Assembly: GCF_900091525.1 (NCBI RefSeq)
Contig: NZ_FMCU01000009.1
Coordinates: forward strand, 186,001-250,000
Direction: 5' to 3'
From: Micromonospora matsumotoense
Lineage (GTDB): Bacteria > Actinomycetota > Actinomycetes > Mycobacteriales > Micromonosporaceae
DNA: 64,000 bases
Below, piece after piece: positions 19,401-25,995 of this stretch. The position numbers and the translations under genes are program-made. Positions within the stretch are counted from its first letter, which is position 1. Every line of letters starts with the position of its first letter. Under the pieces are notes generated by a model. It did no database searches, was not told the origin of the DNA, and saw only the letters and a program-made list of their open reading frames with translations.

Positions 19401-20006
19401 CTTGCCCTTGAGCCGCAGCGGGCGCAGCACCCGCCAGGAGGCGACGTGCCGGGTGGCCGACGAGGTCCGGGCACCGGCGTAGATCGCGCCGACGGCGGCG
19501 GCGTCGGCCAGCCGGGCGGCGGTGTTCACCGTGTCCCCGATGACCGTGTACTCGATGGCGGCCTGGATGCCGGCGATCACGTCGCCGGTGTTCAGCCCGA
19601 CCCGCAGGCCGAGCGGCGCACCGCCGCCCCGCTCGTCGTCGAGCACCCGGCGCACCGCCCGCTGCATCGACAGGGCGGCCCGGACAGCCCGCTCGGCGTC
19701 GTCCTCGTGGGCCACCGGGGCACCGAAGACCGCCATGATCCCGTCGCCGGTGAGCTTGTCGACGTGCCCGCCGAAGGTCTTCACCGCACCGGCGAGCGCG
19801 GCGAGCACCCGGTCGGTGACCGCACCCACCCGCTCCGGGTCGAGATCCTCCGACCACGAGGTGAAGTCGGACAGGTCGCCGAAGAGCACGGTGACCACCC
19901 GGCGCTCAGCCGTCGGCAGGGTGGCGGCAGCGGGCAGCGCCGCCCCGCAGTTGTGGCAGAACCGCCCGCCCGGGACGGCGAGCGTGCCGCACACCGGGCA
20001 GGTCAC
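16434..20006 (-). CDS. Zinc-ribbon / class III cyclase / AAA ATPase / TPR regulator
   Basis: A 1190-residue multidomain protein. Residues 1-25 form a zinc ribbon (CPVC at 3-6, CHNC at 17-20). Residues 37-215 are a class III adenylyl/guanylyl cyclase domain: metal Asp in FGDLSDF (D44) and KLTGDG (D88), substrate Lys 84, and transition-state Asn and Arg in IGDTVNTAARL (N161, R165). From about 229 an AAA/STAND ATPase follows (FVGRETEIGRV, Walker A TAEAGIGKSR, Walker B LVIVVDDLHDA), then a long TPR-like helical region to the end. All cyclase residues are present, so activity is plausible. The start GTGA overlaps the stop of the hydrolase gene upstream. Similar fusions are common in actinomycetes as signal-responsive regulators. 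Confidence 0.9.
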   Translation of the reverse strand: MTCPVCGTLAVPGGRFCHNCGAALPAAATLPTAERRVVTVLFGDLSDFTSWSEDLDPERVGAVTDRVLAALAGAVKTFGGHVDKLTGDGIMAVFGAPVAHEDDAERAVRAALSMQRAVRRVLDDERGGGAPLGLRVGLNTGDVIAGIQAAIEYTVIGDTVNTAARLADAAAVGAIYAGARTSSATRHVASWRVLRPLRLKGKREPVEAFELLGLLDAPGTRSGLGDEAPFVGRETEIGRVAGRLAEVIDRGEPRVLLMTAEAGIGKSRFAAEVERLAAGYDVGAGRYAAHSGARVLSVRCAAFGERRRLAPLADLVRAAVGLPNDTSTALTRPAVEERLRRLGQRLARLRTDVPPIAGDQLLALLGYAELPGNAGDQDGWGATPPAADAEAVPVAVAGLLSALAAEAPLVIVVDDLHDATGETIAALGATLSRLTGPVLVMLLGRPELVRTAGALTWIADAEVHALPPLRGADASRLLTSYLNGGKLPPADADRLLATAQGNAFYLAELVTLLRERGALTAGPDGGWRLVPGSLGSRLLSRDLAAVLAARIDALPPEARSALRDAAVVGDVVPAGALEALREQRAGRDGRPAAVAAVELERAVEELLQRRMLHRTRTGFAFATPLMREAAYVGVSKAELAERHAALARWATGVPGSSVAPPGGFSDAARDDFVAEQVERAATLADAVKLRPDSPARTVAGLGVAALGRAARRALQVGEPALAVEHAERAAELAREGVPPADRVAHARALLQVGRVGDALAFAEKIAANAGDDAATRASALLLAGQAHQTSGDQVRAAACWQEALQVATVGEVTNLRASAMRRLGMADFVAGRLGQASSRLAASYQISLAAKDLRGQAWALQNLAWVTTTRGDFAGTDAVLGRAARLFAELKDPYGRAWLRGTTAFARLLAGRLGEACRLAGIFLPFGERVGEAWAVGTLRAVEAFAGAELGEVAEADRQARRAYRDFAAVSDDWGRGFALVVRGVVARGLGEPEHAADLFTDALAYAGRTSHPLLTGMAGTLRGFVALDMGDCETAERDARAVLTAVEPHNPQAPAQAAPRVLLATARLAAGDPATAVGLLAPVATTAAKTPTLLFSRRQTLARYASALLAHGQQEQALDWARRAVAAPAEDVRSQVIGAGVLAEALAACGHPAEALASAQEAVRLAYATEQRSERAGADALRARLAADA

Positions 20007-20803
20007 GGCTGCTCCACCCCGAGATACTCCAGCTGGGCGCGGACCGACCACTCGGCGGCCCACCACAACGACCGGTCCACGTCGGCGTAGACCTTCGCCA
20101 CCACCTCGGGCGCGGTGCCGGCACCCTCGGCGACGGCGGCCCGGACCTGGTCGAGCCGGGCCCGACGGTGGGCCAGGTAGAAGTCGGCCGCCGCGCCGCA
20201 GTCGGCCAGCGCCGGGCCGTGCCCGGGCAGCGCCGGAACCCCCTGGTACGTGCCGAGCCGCCCCAGGCTGGTCAGGTAGTCGCCGAGGTGGCCGTCGGGG
20301 TGGGCGACGACGGTGGTGCCCCGGCCGAGGATGGTGTCGCCGGTCAGCACGACCCGCTCGCCGCCGTGTTCCACCAGGAAGCAGACGGAGTCGGCGGTGT
20401 GCCCCGGGGTGTCGACCAGGTCGATGCTCAGCCCGAAGCCGCCGAACTGCTCGCCCGGCTCGGTCAACGGCTGACCGCCGATGGTGTGCGCCGGATCGAC
20501 GGCGAGCACGTGCACGCCACCGAGCAGCTCGCTCAGGCGGGGAGCGCCCTCGGTGTGGTCGGGGTGCCCGTGGGTGATCAGCACGAACCCGATCGGCGCG
20601 TGCGCCGCGATGGCGGCCAGGTGCCCCTCGTCCGGCGGACCCGGGTCGACGACGACCGCGTACTGCGCTCCGGGGGCGCGCAGCACCCAGGTGTTGGTGC
20701 CCTCCAGGGTCATCGGCCCAGGATTGGGGGCACGCAGCAACGTCACCCAGTCCGGCAGCCGGTCGGCCAGCGCGGCCGGCGGTGCCGTCACATGCCCGGT
20801 CAT
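20003..20803 (-). CDS. Metallo-beta-lactamase-fold hydrolase (Rv3677c-like)
   Basis: A 266-residue MBL-fold enzyme. Metal motif THGHPDHTEG (HxHxDH), the downstream His in DTPGHTADS, the bridging Asp in LTGDTILGRGTT and the last His in PALPGHGPAL are all present. It resembles the glyoxalase-II/LACTB2-like branch, with a C-terminal winged-helix-like segment (HRRARLDQVRAAVAEG). By position it corresponds to Rv3677c, next to crp and ridA in mycobacteria. TACGAT ends 7 bases before ATG 20803, so it may be leaderless. The substrate is unknown. Confidence 0.9.
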   Translation of the reverse strand: MTGHVTAPPAALADRLPDWVTLLRAPNPGPMTLEGTNTWVLRAPGAQYAVVVDPGPPDEGHLAAIAAHAPIGFVLITHGHPDHTEGAPRLSELLGGVHVLAVDPAHTIGGQPLTEPGEQFGGFGLSIDLVDTPGHTADSVCFLVEHGGERVVLTGDTILGRGTTVVAHPDGHLGDYLTSLGRLGTYQGVPALPGHGPALADCGAAADFYLAHRRARLDQVRAAVAEGAGTAPEVVAKVYADVDRSLWWAAEWSVRAQLEYLGVEQP

Positions 20804-20810
20804 GGCTGCG

Positions 20811-20816
20811 ATCGTA
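20811..20816 (-). promoter_or_regulatory. -10 box of the MBL-fold gene
   Basis: TACGAT on the minus strand ends seven bases before ATG 20803, a leaderless layout. I see no -35 match. Confidence 0.45.
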
Positions 20817-20927
20817 CGACCCCGCCCGCCACTCCCCGCGATCTTGCGGAACCGGTCCACAGGATTTGTGGCCGTTCACGGCTTTCGACCGGACCGGCCG
20901 GCCATCTCGTGGGGAGTGACGGTGCGG

Positions 20928-21389
20928 TCAGGCGACCTCGACGATCAGTTCGATCTCCACCGGGGCGTCCAGCGGCAGCTCGGCCACCCCGACGGCGGAG
21001 CGGGCGTGCCGGCCGGCCTCACCGAAGACCGACCCGAGCAGGTCGGAAGCCCCGTTGATCACGGCCGGCTGGCCGTGGAAGCCCGGTGCCGAGGCCACGA
21101 AGCCGGTCAGCTTCACGATCTTGACGATGTTCTCCAGGCCGACCAGCGAGTCGACGGCGGCGAGGGCGTTCAGCGCGCACCGCTCGGCGAGATCCTTGGC
21201 CTGCTCGGGCGAGACACCCGCGCCGACCTGGCCGGTGGCGAGCAGCTTGCCCTCGGCCACCGGTAGCTGACCGGAGACGTAGACGTGCTGGCCGGACTGC
21301 ACCGCCGGCACGTAGCTGGCCACCGGCGGCACCACGTCGGGCAGGGCCAGGCCCAGCTCGGCGAGCTTGGCGTGGGGTCCGTTGCTCAT
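20928..21389 (-). CDS. ridA: RidA-family enamine/imine deaminase
   Basis: A 153-residue YjgF/YER057c/UK114 protein. Family members hydrolyse reactive enamines and imines from PLP enzymes and act as trimers. Visible features: YVPAVQSGQHVYVSGQLPV, ALNALAAVDSLVGLENIVKI and ARSAVGVAELPLDAPVEIE. The Arg that binds the carboxylate in true RidA sits in GRHARSAVGVAELP, as expected. GAGGGG precedes ATG 21389. It follows the 51-residue gene by 11 bases and corresponds to Rv3678c by position. Confidence 0.9.
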   Translation of the reverse strand: MSNGPHAKLAELGLALPDVVPPVASYVPAVQSGQHVYVSGQLPVAEGKLLATGQVGAGVSPEQAKDLAERCALNALAAVDSLVGLENIVKIVKLTGFVASAPGFHGQPAVINGASDLLGSVFGEAGRHARSAVGVAELPLDAPVEIELIVEVA

Positions 21390-21400
21390 CGTCGGACCCC

Positions 21401-21556
21401 TCAGCCCTTGGGGCGCTTCAGGTACGCGACCAACTGGTCCGGGTTCGGGCCGGGGACCACGGCGACGAGTTCCCAGCCGTCCTCGCCCCAGTTGTCGAGG
21501 ATCTGCTTGGTCGCGTGGACCAGCAGCGGGACCGTGGCGTATTCCCACTTCTGCAT
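21401..21556 (-). CDS. 51-residue DUF4177-like protein
   Basis: A complete small gene of 51 residues beginning MQKWEYATVPLLV and containing NWGEDGWELVAVVPGP and ending YLKRPKG. The WEY start and the G-DGWELV core are the DUF4177 pattern; no function is known. AAGGGAG precedes the ATG. A TAGGCT box at 21599-21604 on the minus strand, overlapping the stop of the upstream gene, would give a leader of about 36 nt. It probably shares a transcript with ridA, whose start is 11 bases downstream. Confidence 0.85.
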   Translation of the reverse strand: MQKWEYATVPLLVHATKQILDNWGEDGWELVAVVPGPNPDQLVAYLKRPKG

Positions 21557-21601
21557 CGGTGGAAGGCTCCCTTGCCTGACGTGGACTGTTCCGCCGACAG
21601 C

Positions 21602-22084
21602 CTACGGTCCGGGCGACGGTCGGGGCGCGGGACGCTGCTCCGGGGCGGTGGGCAGCTCGCCGCACTGGCCGGTGTGGTCGTACGGCTGGGGGCAGCGGGA
21701 CCGGTCGGGCAGCAGCAGGTCGCAGAAGACCCGGTGCCGGTTGTTCTGGTCGTCGGCGGTGGAGACGGTGGTCTCGCCGGCGTCCAGTTCGACGAGGAAG
21801 CCGAGCGAGGTGGCCACGGTGCCGGCCAGGGCGGTCGCCGCCGCCAGGTCGGCCACCCGGATCGGCAGGTGGATGACGTAGCCGGGCTCCTCGTCGTCCC
21901 GGCTCCGGTCAGCGGGGCGGCCGAGGATCCGCAGCACCTCGGCCGGTTCGGCGCAGCGCCGGTAGGACCGCTCGTTCATCGGCAGTCCACCACCCGGCCC
22001 GTCCACGTCACCGGCCGAACCGCCCCGCCTCCCCCGGTCTCCTGGTGAGAAGTGGGCTCGGGCGATGTTCTCCGCGTCGCGCAT
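21602..22084 (-). CDS. Conserved-looking protein of unknown function
   Basis: A 160-residue protein I do not recognise. The first 40 residues are Gly/Arg-rich and probably flexible; the folded part begins near NERSYRRCAEPAEVLRI and includes GYVIHLPIRVADLAAATALA and TVATSLGFLVELDAGETTVS. It ends with a Cys/His cluster (HRVFCDLLLPDRSRC, then PYDHTGQCGELP) that could bind a metal. ATG 22084 is favoured by GGAGG eight bases upstream; ATG 21979 is an alternative giving 125 residues. It lies just upstream of the DUF4177-like gene. Confidence 0.65.
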   Translation of the reverse strand: MRDAENIARAHFSPGDRGRRGGSAGDVDGPGGGLPMNERSYRRCAEPAEVLRILGRPADRSRDDEEPGYVIHLPIRVADLAAATALAGTVATSLGFLVELDAGETTVSTADDQNNRHRVFCDLLLPDRSRCPQPYDHTGQCGELPTAPEQRPAPRPSPGP

Positions 22085-22411
22085 GTACCTGCCTCCGGCC
22101 TCGTACCGTGAATGACCGCCGTCTGGACCGGGCGCCGACCCGATCCGCTCCCCCACACCCGGACGAACGTAGGACCCGGCCGGGGCGACGGACAACGGGA
22201 CGCGCGCGATCGATCACCCAAAGTCACATATGCGACAGACGCTTGGTCCGAAAGGTGATCGCGACCCACCGCAGGTCGTGAGCGGTCCGCCACGCCCCGC
22301 CTATCGACCGTTACCCTTGCGCCTCGGACGGGCGATCAGGGGTCGCCCGCCGCGCCCGTACCCGCGTCGTCGCCAGGGGCGGCGACGGCGCCCCATCCCC
22401 CGGGGGACCAC
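22085..22411. other. Divergent control region with two palindromes
   Basis: No gene is seen. It holds a near-palindrome centred on CATATG (GTCACATATGCGAC, 22223-22236) nested inside a wider inverted repeat, CGATCACC (22211-22218) with GGTGATCG (22254-22261). Either could be an operator for the genes starting at 22084 (minus) and 22412 (plus). Confidence 0.4.
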
Positions 22412-23023
22412 ATGACCCAACCACCGTTCGGTGGCGCGAGCGGATCGCCGGGCGTGCCGACGCCACGGCAGGACCAACCCGACCGGGGCGGTACGACCGC
22501 CCCCGGCACCTCCCCGTCCGGCACCGCCGCGCCGTCGCCGTCGCCGTCGGGCTACCCGGCGTACCGGACACCGACCCCCGCGCGGCGACGCGGCGCGCTG
22601 GTCGCCTCGCTCGCGCTGGTCGCGGCCGTCGTGCTCTGCGGTGGCGGTGGAACGCTCGCCTTCCTGACCCTGCGCAACACCGAGGGTGGCGAGGGCGCCA
22701 AGGAGCCGACGGTGGCGGTGGACGGCTTCCTCACCGCCGTCTACCAGGACCGGGACGCCGGCAGGGCGGCCAACTTCGTCTGCGCGGAGTCCCGCGACCA
22801 GCAGAAGATCAGCGCCAAGGTGGCCGAGGTGCAGAAGTACACCACGCTCTACACCAACCCACGGTTCCGCTGGTCCAGCCCGACCGTCGACAACCAGAAC
22901 GGCGACCGGGCCACCGTCTCCACCAAGCTGACCCTGACCACCGCCGACGAGAAGATCGCCGAGCAGTCGTTGCGGTTCACCGTGGTACGGAAGACGGGTT
23001 GGTGGGTCTGCGAGGTCGGCTGA
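22412..23023 (+). CDS. Membrane-anchored protein with NTF2-like extracellular domain
   Basis: A 203-residue protein. Residues 1-58 are a Pro/Ser/Gly-rich cytoplasmic tail, ARRRGALVASLALVAAVVLC begins the single membrane helix (about 58-82), and the rest is extracellular: VDGFLTAVYQDRDAGRAANFVC, then KYTTLYTNPRFRW, NGDRATVSTKLTLTT and a closing VVRKTGWWVCEVG. The pattern fits the DUF4878/Mce-associated NTF2-like shape, with a probable disulfide between the two Cys. GGGGGA precedes ATG 22412. It sits directly upstream of the ATPase pair; function unknown. Confidence 0.7.
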   Translation: MTQPPFGGASGSPGVPTPRQDQPDRGGTTAPGTSPSGTAAPSPSPSGYPAYRTPTPARRRGALVASLALVAAVVLCGGGGTLAFLTLRNTEGGEGAKEPTVAVDGFLTAVYQDRDAGRAANFVCAESRDQQKISAKVAEVQKYTTLYTNPRFRWSSPTVDNQNGDRATVSTKLTLTTADEKIAEQSLRFTVVRKTGWWVCEVG

Positions 23024-23037
23024 CCACGTGGGGTGGA

Positions 23038-23043
23038 TAGGCT
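23038..23043 (+). promoter_or_regulatory. -10 box of the first ArsA-like gene
   Basis: TAGGCT ends six bases before GTG 23050; no Shine-Dalgarno lies between, so the mRNA is probably leaderless. Confidence 0.5.
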
Positions 23044-23049
23044 CGACCG

Positions 23050-24027
23050 GTGCGAGCAGCTGAGCGGCCCCCCGACCCGGCCGGCACCGGATGGCCGTCC
23101 CGCCTGCACGTGGTGACCGGCAAGGGCGGCACGGGCAAGACGAGCGTGGCGGCGGCGTTGGCGCTCGCCCTGGCCACCGGGGGACATCGCACCCTGCTGG
23201 TCGAGGTGGAGGGCCGGCAGGGCATCGCCCAGCTCTTCGGCGTCGAGCCGCTCCCGTACGCCGAGTTTCACCTCGCCGACGCCCCGGGCGGCGGCGAGGT
23301 GCGTGCCCTGGCGGTGGACGCCGAGGAGGCGTTGCTGGAGTACCTCGACATGTTCTACAAGCTCGGCGCGGCCGGCCGGGCCCTGCGCAAGCTCGGCGCG
23401 ATCGACTTCGCCACCACCATCGCCCCCGGCCTGCGGGACGTGCTGCTCACCGGCAAGGTCAAGGAGGCCACCACCCGGAGCACCGGCCAACGCCGGGTGT
23501 ACGACGCGGTGGTGCTGGACGCCCCGCCGACGGGCCGGATCGGGCGCTTCCTCAACGTCACCGCCGAGACCGCCCGACTGGCGAAGGTCGGCCCGATCAA
23601 GACCCAGAGCGAGGGGGTCTCGGCGCTGCTGCGCTCCCCGATGACGGCGGTGCACGTGGTGACGCTGCTGGAGGAGATGCCGGTCCAGGAGACGGTGGAC
23701 GCGATCGCCGAGCTGACCCAGCTCGGTTTCCCGGTGGGCCGGGTGATCGTCAACGCCGCCCGCCCGCCGCTGACCACCGGTCGGGCGGTGACCCGGGCGG
23801 AGCTGAAGCGGGGGCTGGCCGCCGCCGGCCTGCCGACCGATCCGGCGACCGTGGCCGGGCTGGCCGGCGAGGCGCGGGACCAGCGGGTACGACGGGAGCT
23901 GGAGGATTCGCTCCGGACCGACCTGGCGGAGCTGGGACGGCCGGTGACCGAGCTGCCGCTGCTGCCCGACGGGGTGGACCGTGCCGGGCTGACGGCGTTC
24001 GCCGGGATCCTCCGCCGGGCGGATTGA
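23050..24027 (+). CDS. ArsA/Get3-like ATPase, first of a pair (Rv3679-like)
   Basis: A 325-residue P-loop ATPase. Deviant Walker A GKGGTGKTSVAAA (near 23-35), LLVEVEGRQGIAQLFGV in the place of the Switch I region, and LDAPPTGRIGRFLNVTAET as the Switch II/Walker B-like motif. Members of this group hydrolyse ATP as dimers; Get3 targets tail-anchored proteins and ArsA drives arsenite export, but no ars gene is nearby. With the second ATPase downstream it matches the mycobacterial pair Rv3679-Rv3680, which has been linked to cell-envelope function. It starts at GTG 23050 without a Shine-Dalgarno. Confidence 0.9.
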   Translation: MRAAERPPDPAGTGWPSRLHVVTGKGGTGKTSVAAALALALATGGHRTLLVEVEGRQGIAQLFGVEPLPYAEFHLADAPGGGEVRALAVDAEEALLEYLDMFYKLGAAGRALRKLGAIDFATTIAPGLRDVLLTGKVKEATTRSTGQRRVYDAVVLDAPPTGRIGRFLNVTAETARLAKVGPIKTQSEGVSALLRSPMTAVHVVTLLEEMPVQETVDAIAELTQLGFPVGRVIVNAARPPLTTGRAVTRAELKRGLAAAGLPTDPATVAGLAGEARDQRVRRELEDSLRTDLAELGRPVTELPLLPDGVDRAGLTAFAGILRRAD

Positions 24028-24072
24028 CGCACAGCTCACGTCGGCCCGGACGCACGGACCCCCCCGGCCCGA

Positions 24073-24078
24073 TACGCT
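24073..24078 (+). promoter_or_regulatory. -10 box of the second ArsA-like gene
   Basis: TACGCT ends six bases before GTG 24085, the same layout as for the first ATPase gene, giving the second gene a promoter of its own. Confidence 0.5.
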
Positions 24079-24084
24079 CGATTG

Positions 24085-25230
24085 GTGCCTTCCGAAGACG
24101 CGGCGCCCGTGCTGGACGTCGACCAGATCCTCGCCGACCCCGGCGTGCGCATCGTGGTCTGCTGTGGCGCCGGTGGGGTCGGCAAGACGACCACTGCGGC
24201 GGCGTTGGCGCTGCGGGCGGCCGAGCGGCACGGCCGGCGCACGGTGGTGCTCACCATCGACCCGGCCCGCCGGTTGGCCCAGTCGCTCGGCCTGACCGAG
24301 CTGGACAACACCCCCCGCCGGGTCAAGGGGATCGACGTCGAGGCCGGCGGCGGTGAGCTGCACGCCATGATGCTGGACATGAAACGCACCTTCGACGACG
24401 TGGTGCTCCAGCACACCGACCCGGCGAAGGCTGCGGAGATCTTCGCCAACCCGTTCTACCAGGCCATGAGTTCCACCTTCGCCGGCACCCAGGAGTACAT
24501 GGCGATGGAGAAGCTGGGTCAGCTGCACGCCCGGGGCGAGTGGGACCTGATCGTGGTGGACACCCCGCCGTCCCGCTCGGCGCTGGACTTCCTGGACGCC
24601 CCGGCCCGACTCTCCCGCTTCCTGGACGGCCGGATGCTGCGGCTGCTGCTCGCCCCGGCGCGCAGTGGAGGGCGGAGCATGTTCAGCTTCGTCACCGCCA
24701 GCTTCGGGATGTTCTCCCGGGTGGTGCAGAAGGTGCTCGGGGCGCAGTTGCTGACCGATCTCTCCGGCTTCGTCGCCGCCCTCGACTCGATGTTCGGCGG
24801 GTTCCGGCAGCGGGCCGAGCAGACGTACCAGATCCTCCAGGCGGGGGAGACGGCGTTCCTGCTGGTGGCGACGCCGGAGCCGGACGCGGTCCGGGAGGCC
24901 GCCTACTTCGCCGGGCGGTTGGGCGAGGAGCGGATGCCACTGGCCGGGCTGGTGCTCAACCGGGTGCACCGGCCGGCGGTCACCCTGGGCGCGGTGGAGA
25001 GCCGGGCGGCGGCCGACCGGTTGGCGGGCCTGGGTGGGCACGACGCCACGGTCGACGTGCTGCGCGCGCACGCGGCGCTGGCGCAGCAGGCGGTCCGCGA
25101 GGAGCAGGTCGCCCAGCGGTTCACCGAGGCGTTCCCGGCGGTGCCGACGGTGTCGGTCACGGCGCAGCCCGCCGACGTGCACGACGTCGACGGGCTACGG
25201 ACGATCGGCGCGGCGATCAGCCGGTCCTGA
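24085..25230 (+). CDS. ArsA/Get3-like ATPase, second of a pair (Rv3680-like)
   Basis: A 381-residue ATPase closer to classical ArsA/Get3 than its neighbour. Walker A CCGAGGVGKTTTAAAL, Switch I TIDPARRLAQSLGL, and DTPPSRSALDFLDAPARL are intact. A Met-rich stretch, AMMLDMKRTFDD, and a hydrophobic segment around SMFSFVTASFGMFSRVVQKV could form the client or membrane-facing helices. The length agrees with Rv3680. GTG 24085 is taken over TTG 24082 because of the -10 spacing. A hetero-complex with the first ATPase is likely (inference). Confidence 0.9.
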   Translation: MPSEDAAPVLDVDQILADPGVRIVVCCGAGGVGKTTTAAALALRAAERHGRRTVVLTIDPARRLAQSLGLTELDNTPRRVKGIDVEAGGGELHAMMLDMKRTFDDVVLQHTDPAKAAEIFANPFYQAMSSTFAGTQEYMAMEKLGQLHARGEWDLIVVDTPPSRSALDFLDAPARLSRFLDGRMLRLLLAPARSGGRSMFSFVTASFGMFSRVVQKVLGAQLLTDLSGFVAALDSMFGGFRQRAEQTYQILQAGETAFLLVATPEPDAVREAAYFAGRLGEERMPLAGLVLNRVHRPAVTLGAVESRAAADRLAGLGGHDATVDVLRAHAALAQQAVREEQVAQRFTEAFPAVPTVSVTAQPADVHDVDGLRTIGAAISRS

Positions 25231-25277
25231 CCGGCGGGCGCAGGCCCCCCGGGCGACCGGCGGGCAGCCGGGCCGGG

Positions 25278-25601
25278 TCAGCCTGCGGCGGCGGTGACCA
25301 GGATCTTGTCCTTGCCGGTCCGGTCCTTGGCGTTCTTCTTCATCGCCGCCTCGAACATCTTGCGCCAGCTCGCCACCTGCGGGTGCCGGCGCAACAGCGC
25401 CCGACGTTCCCGTTCGGTCATGCCACCCCAGACGCCGAACTCGATGCGGTTGTCGAGCGCGTCTGCCAGGCACTCGTACCGCACCGGGCAGCTGCGGCAG
25501 ATCCGCTTGGCCACGTTCTGCTCGGCACCCTGTACGAACAACGCGTCCGGGTCCCCGTTCTGACACGCCGCCAGCGACGGCCAGTCAGTGATCATCCCCA
25601 T
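25278..25601 (-). CDS. whiB4: WhiB-family iron-sulfur regulator, WhiB4-like
   Basis: A 107-residue WhiB protein. The four cluster-binding Cys are in SLAACQN, ICRSCPVRYEC (CxxC and a further C), followed by the family motif GVWGGMTERERRALLRR and a Lys-rich DNA-binding tail (MKKNAKDRTGKDK). WhiB proteins bind a 4Fe-4S cluster and control redox or developmental genes, often through the housekeeping sigma factor. The symbol rests on its place between the ATPase pair and the ponA2-like gene, as in M. tuberculosis. Start ATG 25601 follows GGGGGG; ATG 25595 is two codons later and equally possible. Confidence 0.88.
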   Translation of the reverse strand: MGMITDWPSLAACQNGDPDALFVQGAEQNVAKRICRSCPVRYECLADALDNRIEFGVWGGMTERERRALLRRHPQVASWRKMFEAAMKKNAKDRTGKDKILVTAAAG

Positions 25602-25995
25602 CTGTACACGTCCCCCCTTGCAGTACCTACCGACCTCGTGCGACCAGCCGTTGTTCCCCCCGGTCGTCCGGCCCGTTCCTTCCCCAAGGAGGCACGGACG
25701 ACGTGTGGCTCGTGTCGCGCCACCATCATGCTCTGTAGTCGCATGATTACGCAACGTTGTCGGCGAAATCCAACATTCCGGACAGTCCCGGCTTCCCGGG
25801 CCTTCGATCGCCGCTTACCCGGCCGGAGTACGTGAAAACGCTGCGCGGGCTCCACCGATCGGTGGAGACTCGGCGCGGGTCACACGCAACCTCACACCGG
25901 GGGTCGTGCGTTTAGCACAACGAGGTCGGCGCGCGCAGGAAATGGGGAAAGAACGCCCCAGCGCCCCTCGTTCCCTACTCGCGTACCCTGTCGAG
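25602..25995. other. Divergent region between whiB4-like and ponA2-like genes
   Basis: No gene is seen in these 394 bases. Apart from the -10 box of the penicillin-binding protein gene and a weak TAGGTA on the minus strand in front of the WhiB gene, I find no clear signal. The area around 25740-25790 is noticeably less GC-rich than its surroundings, as expected for promoters. Confidence 0.4.
25984..25989 (+). promoter_or_regulatory. -10 box of the ponA2-like gene
   Basis: TACCCT ends six bases before GTG 25996, again a leaderless layout; no -35 match at the usual distance. Confidence 0.45.
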
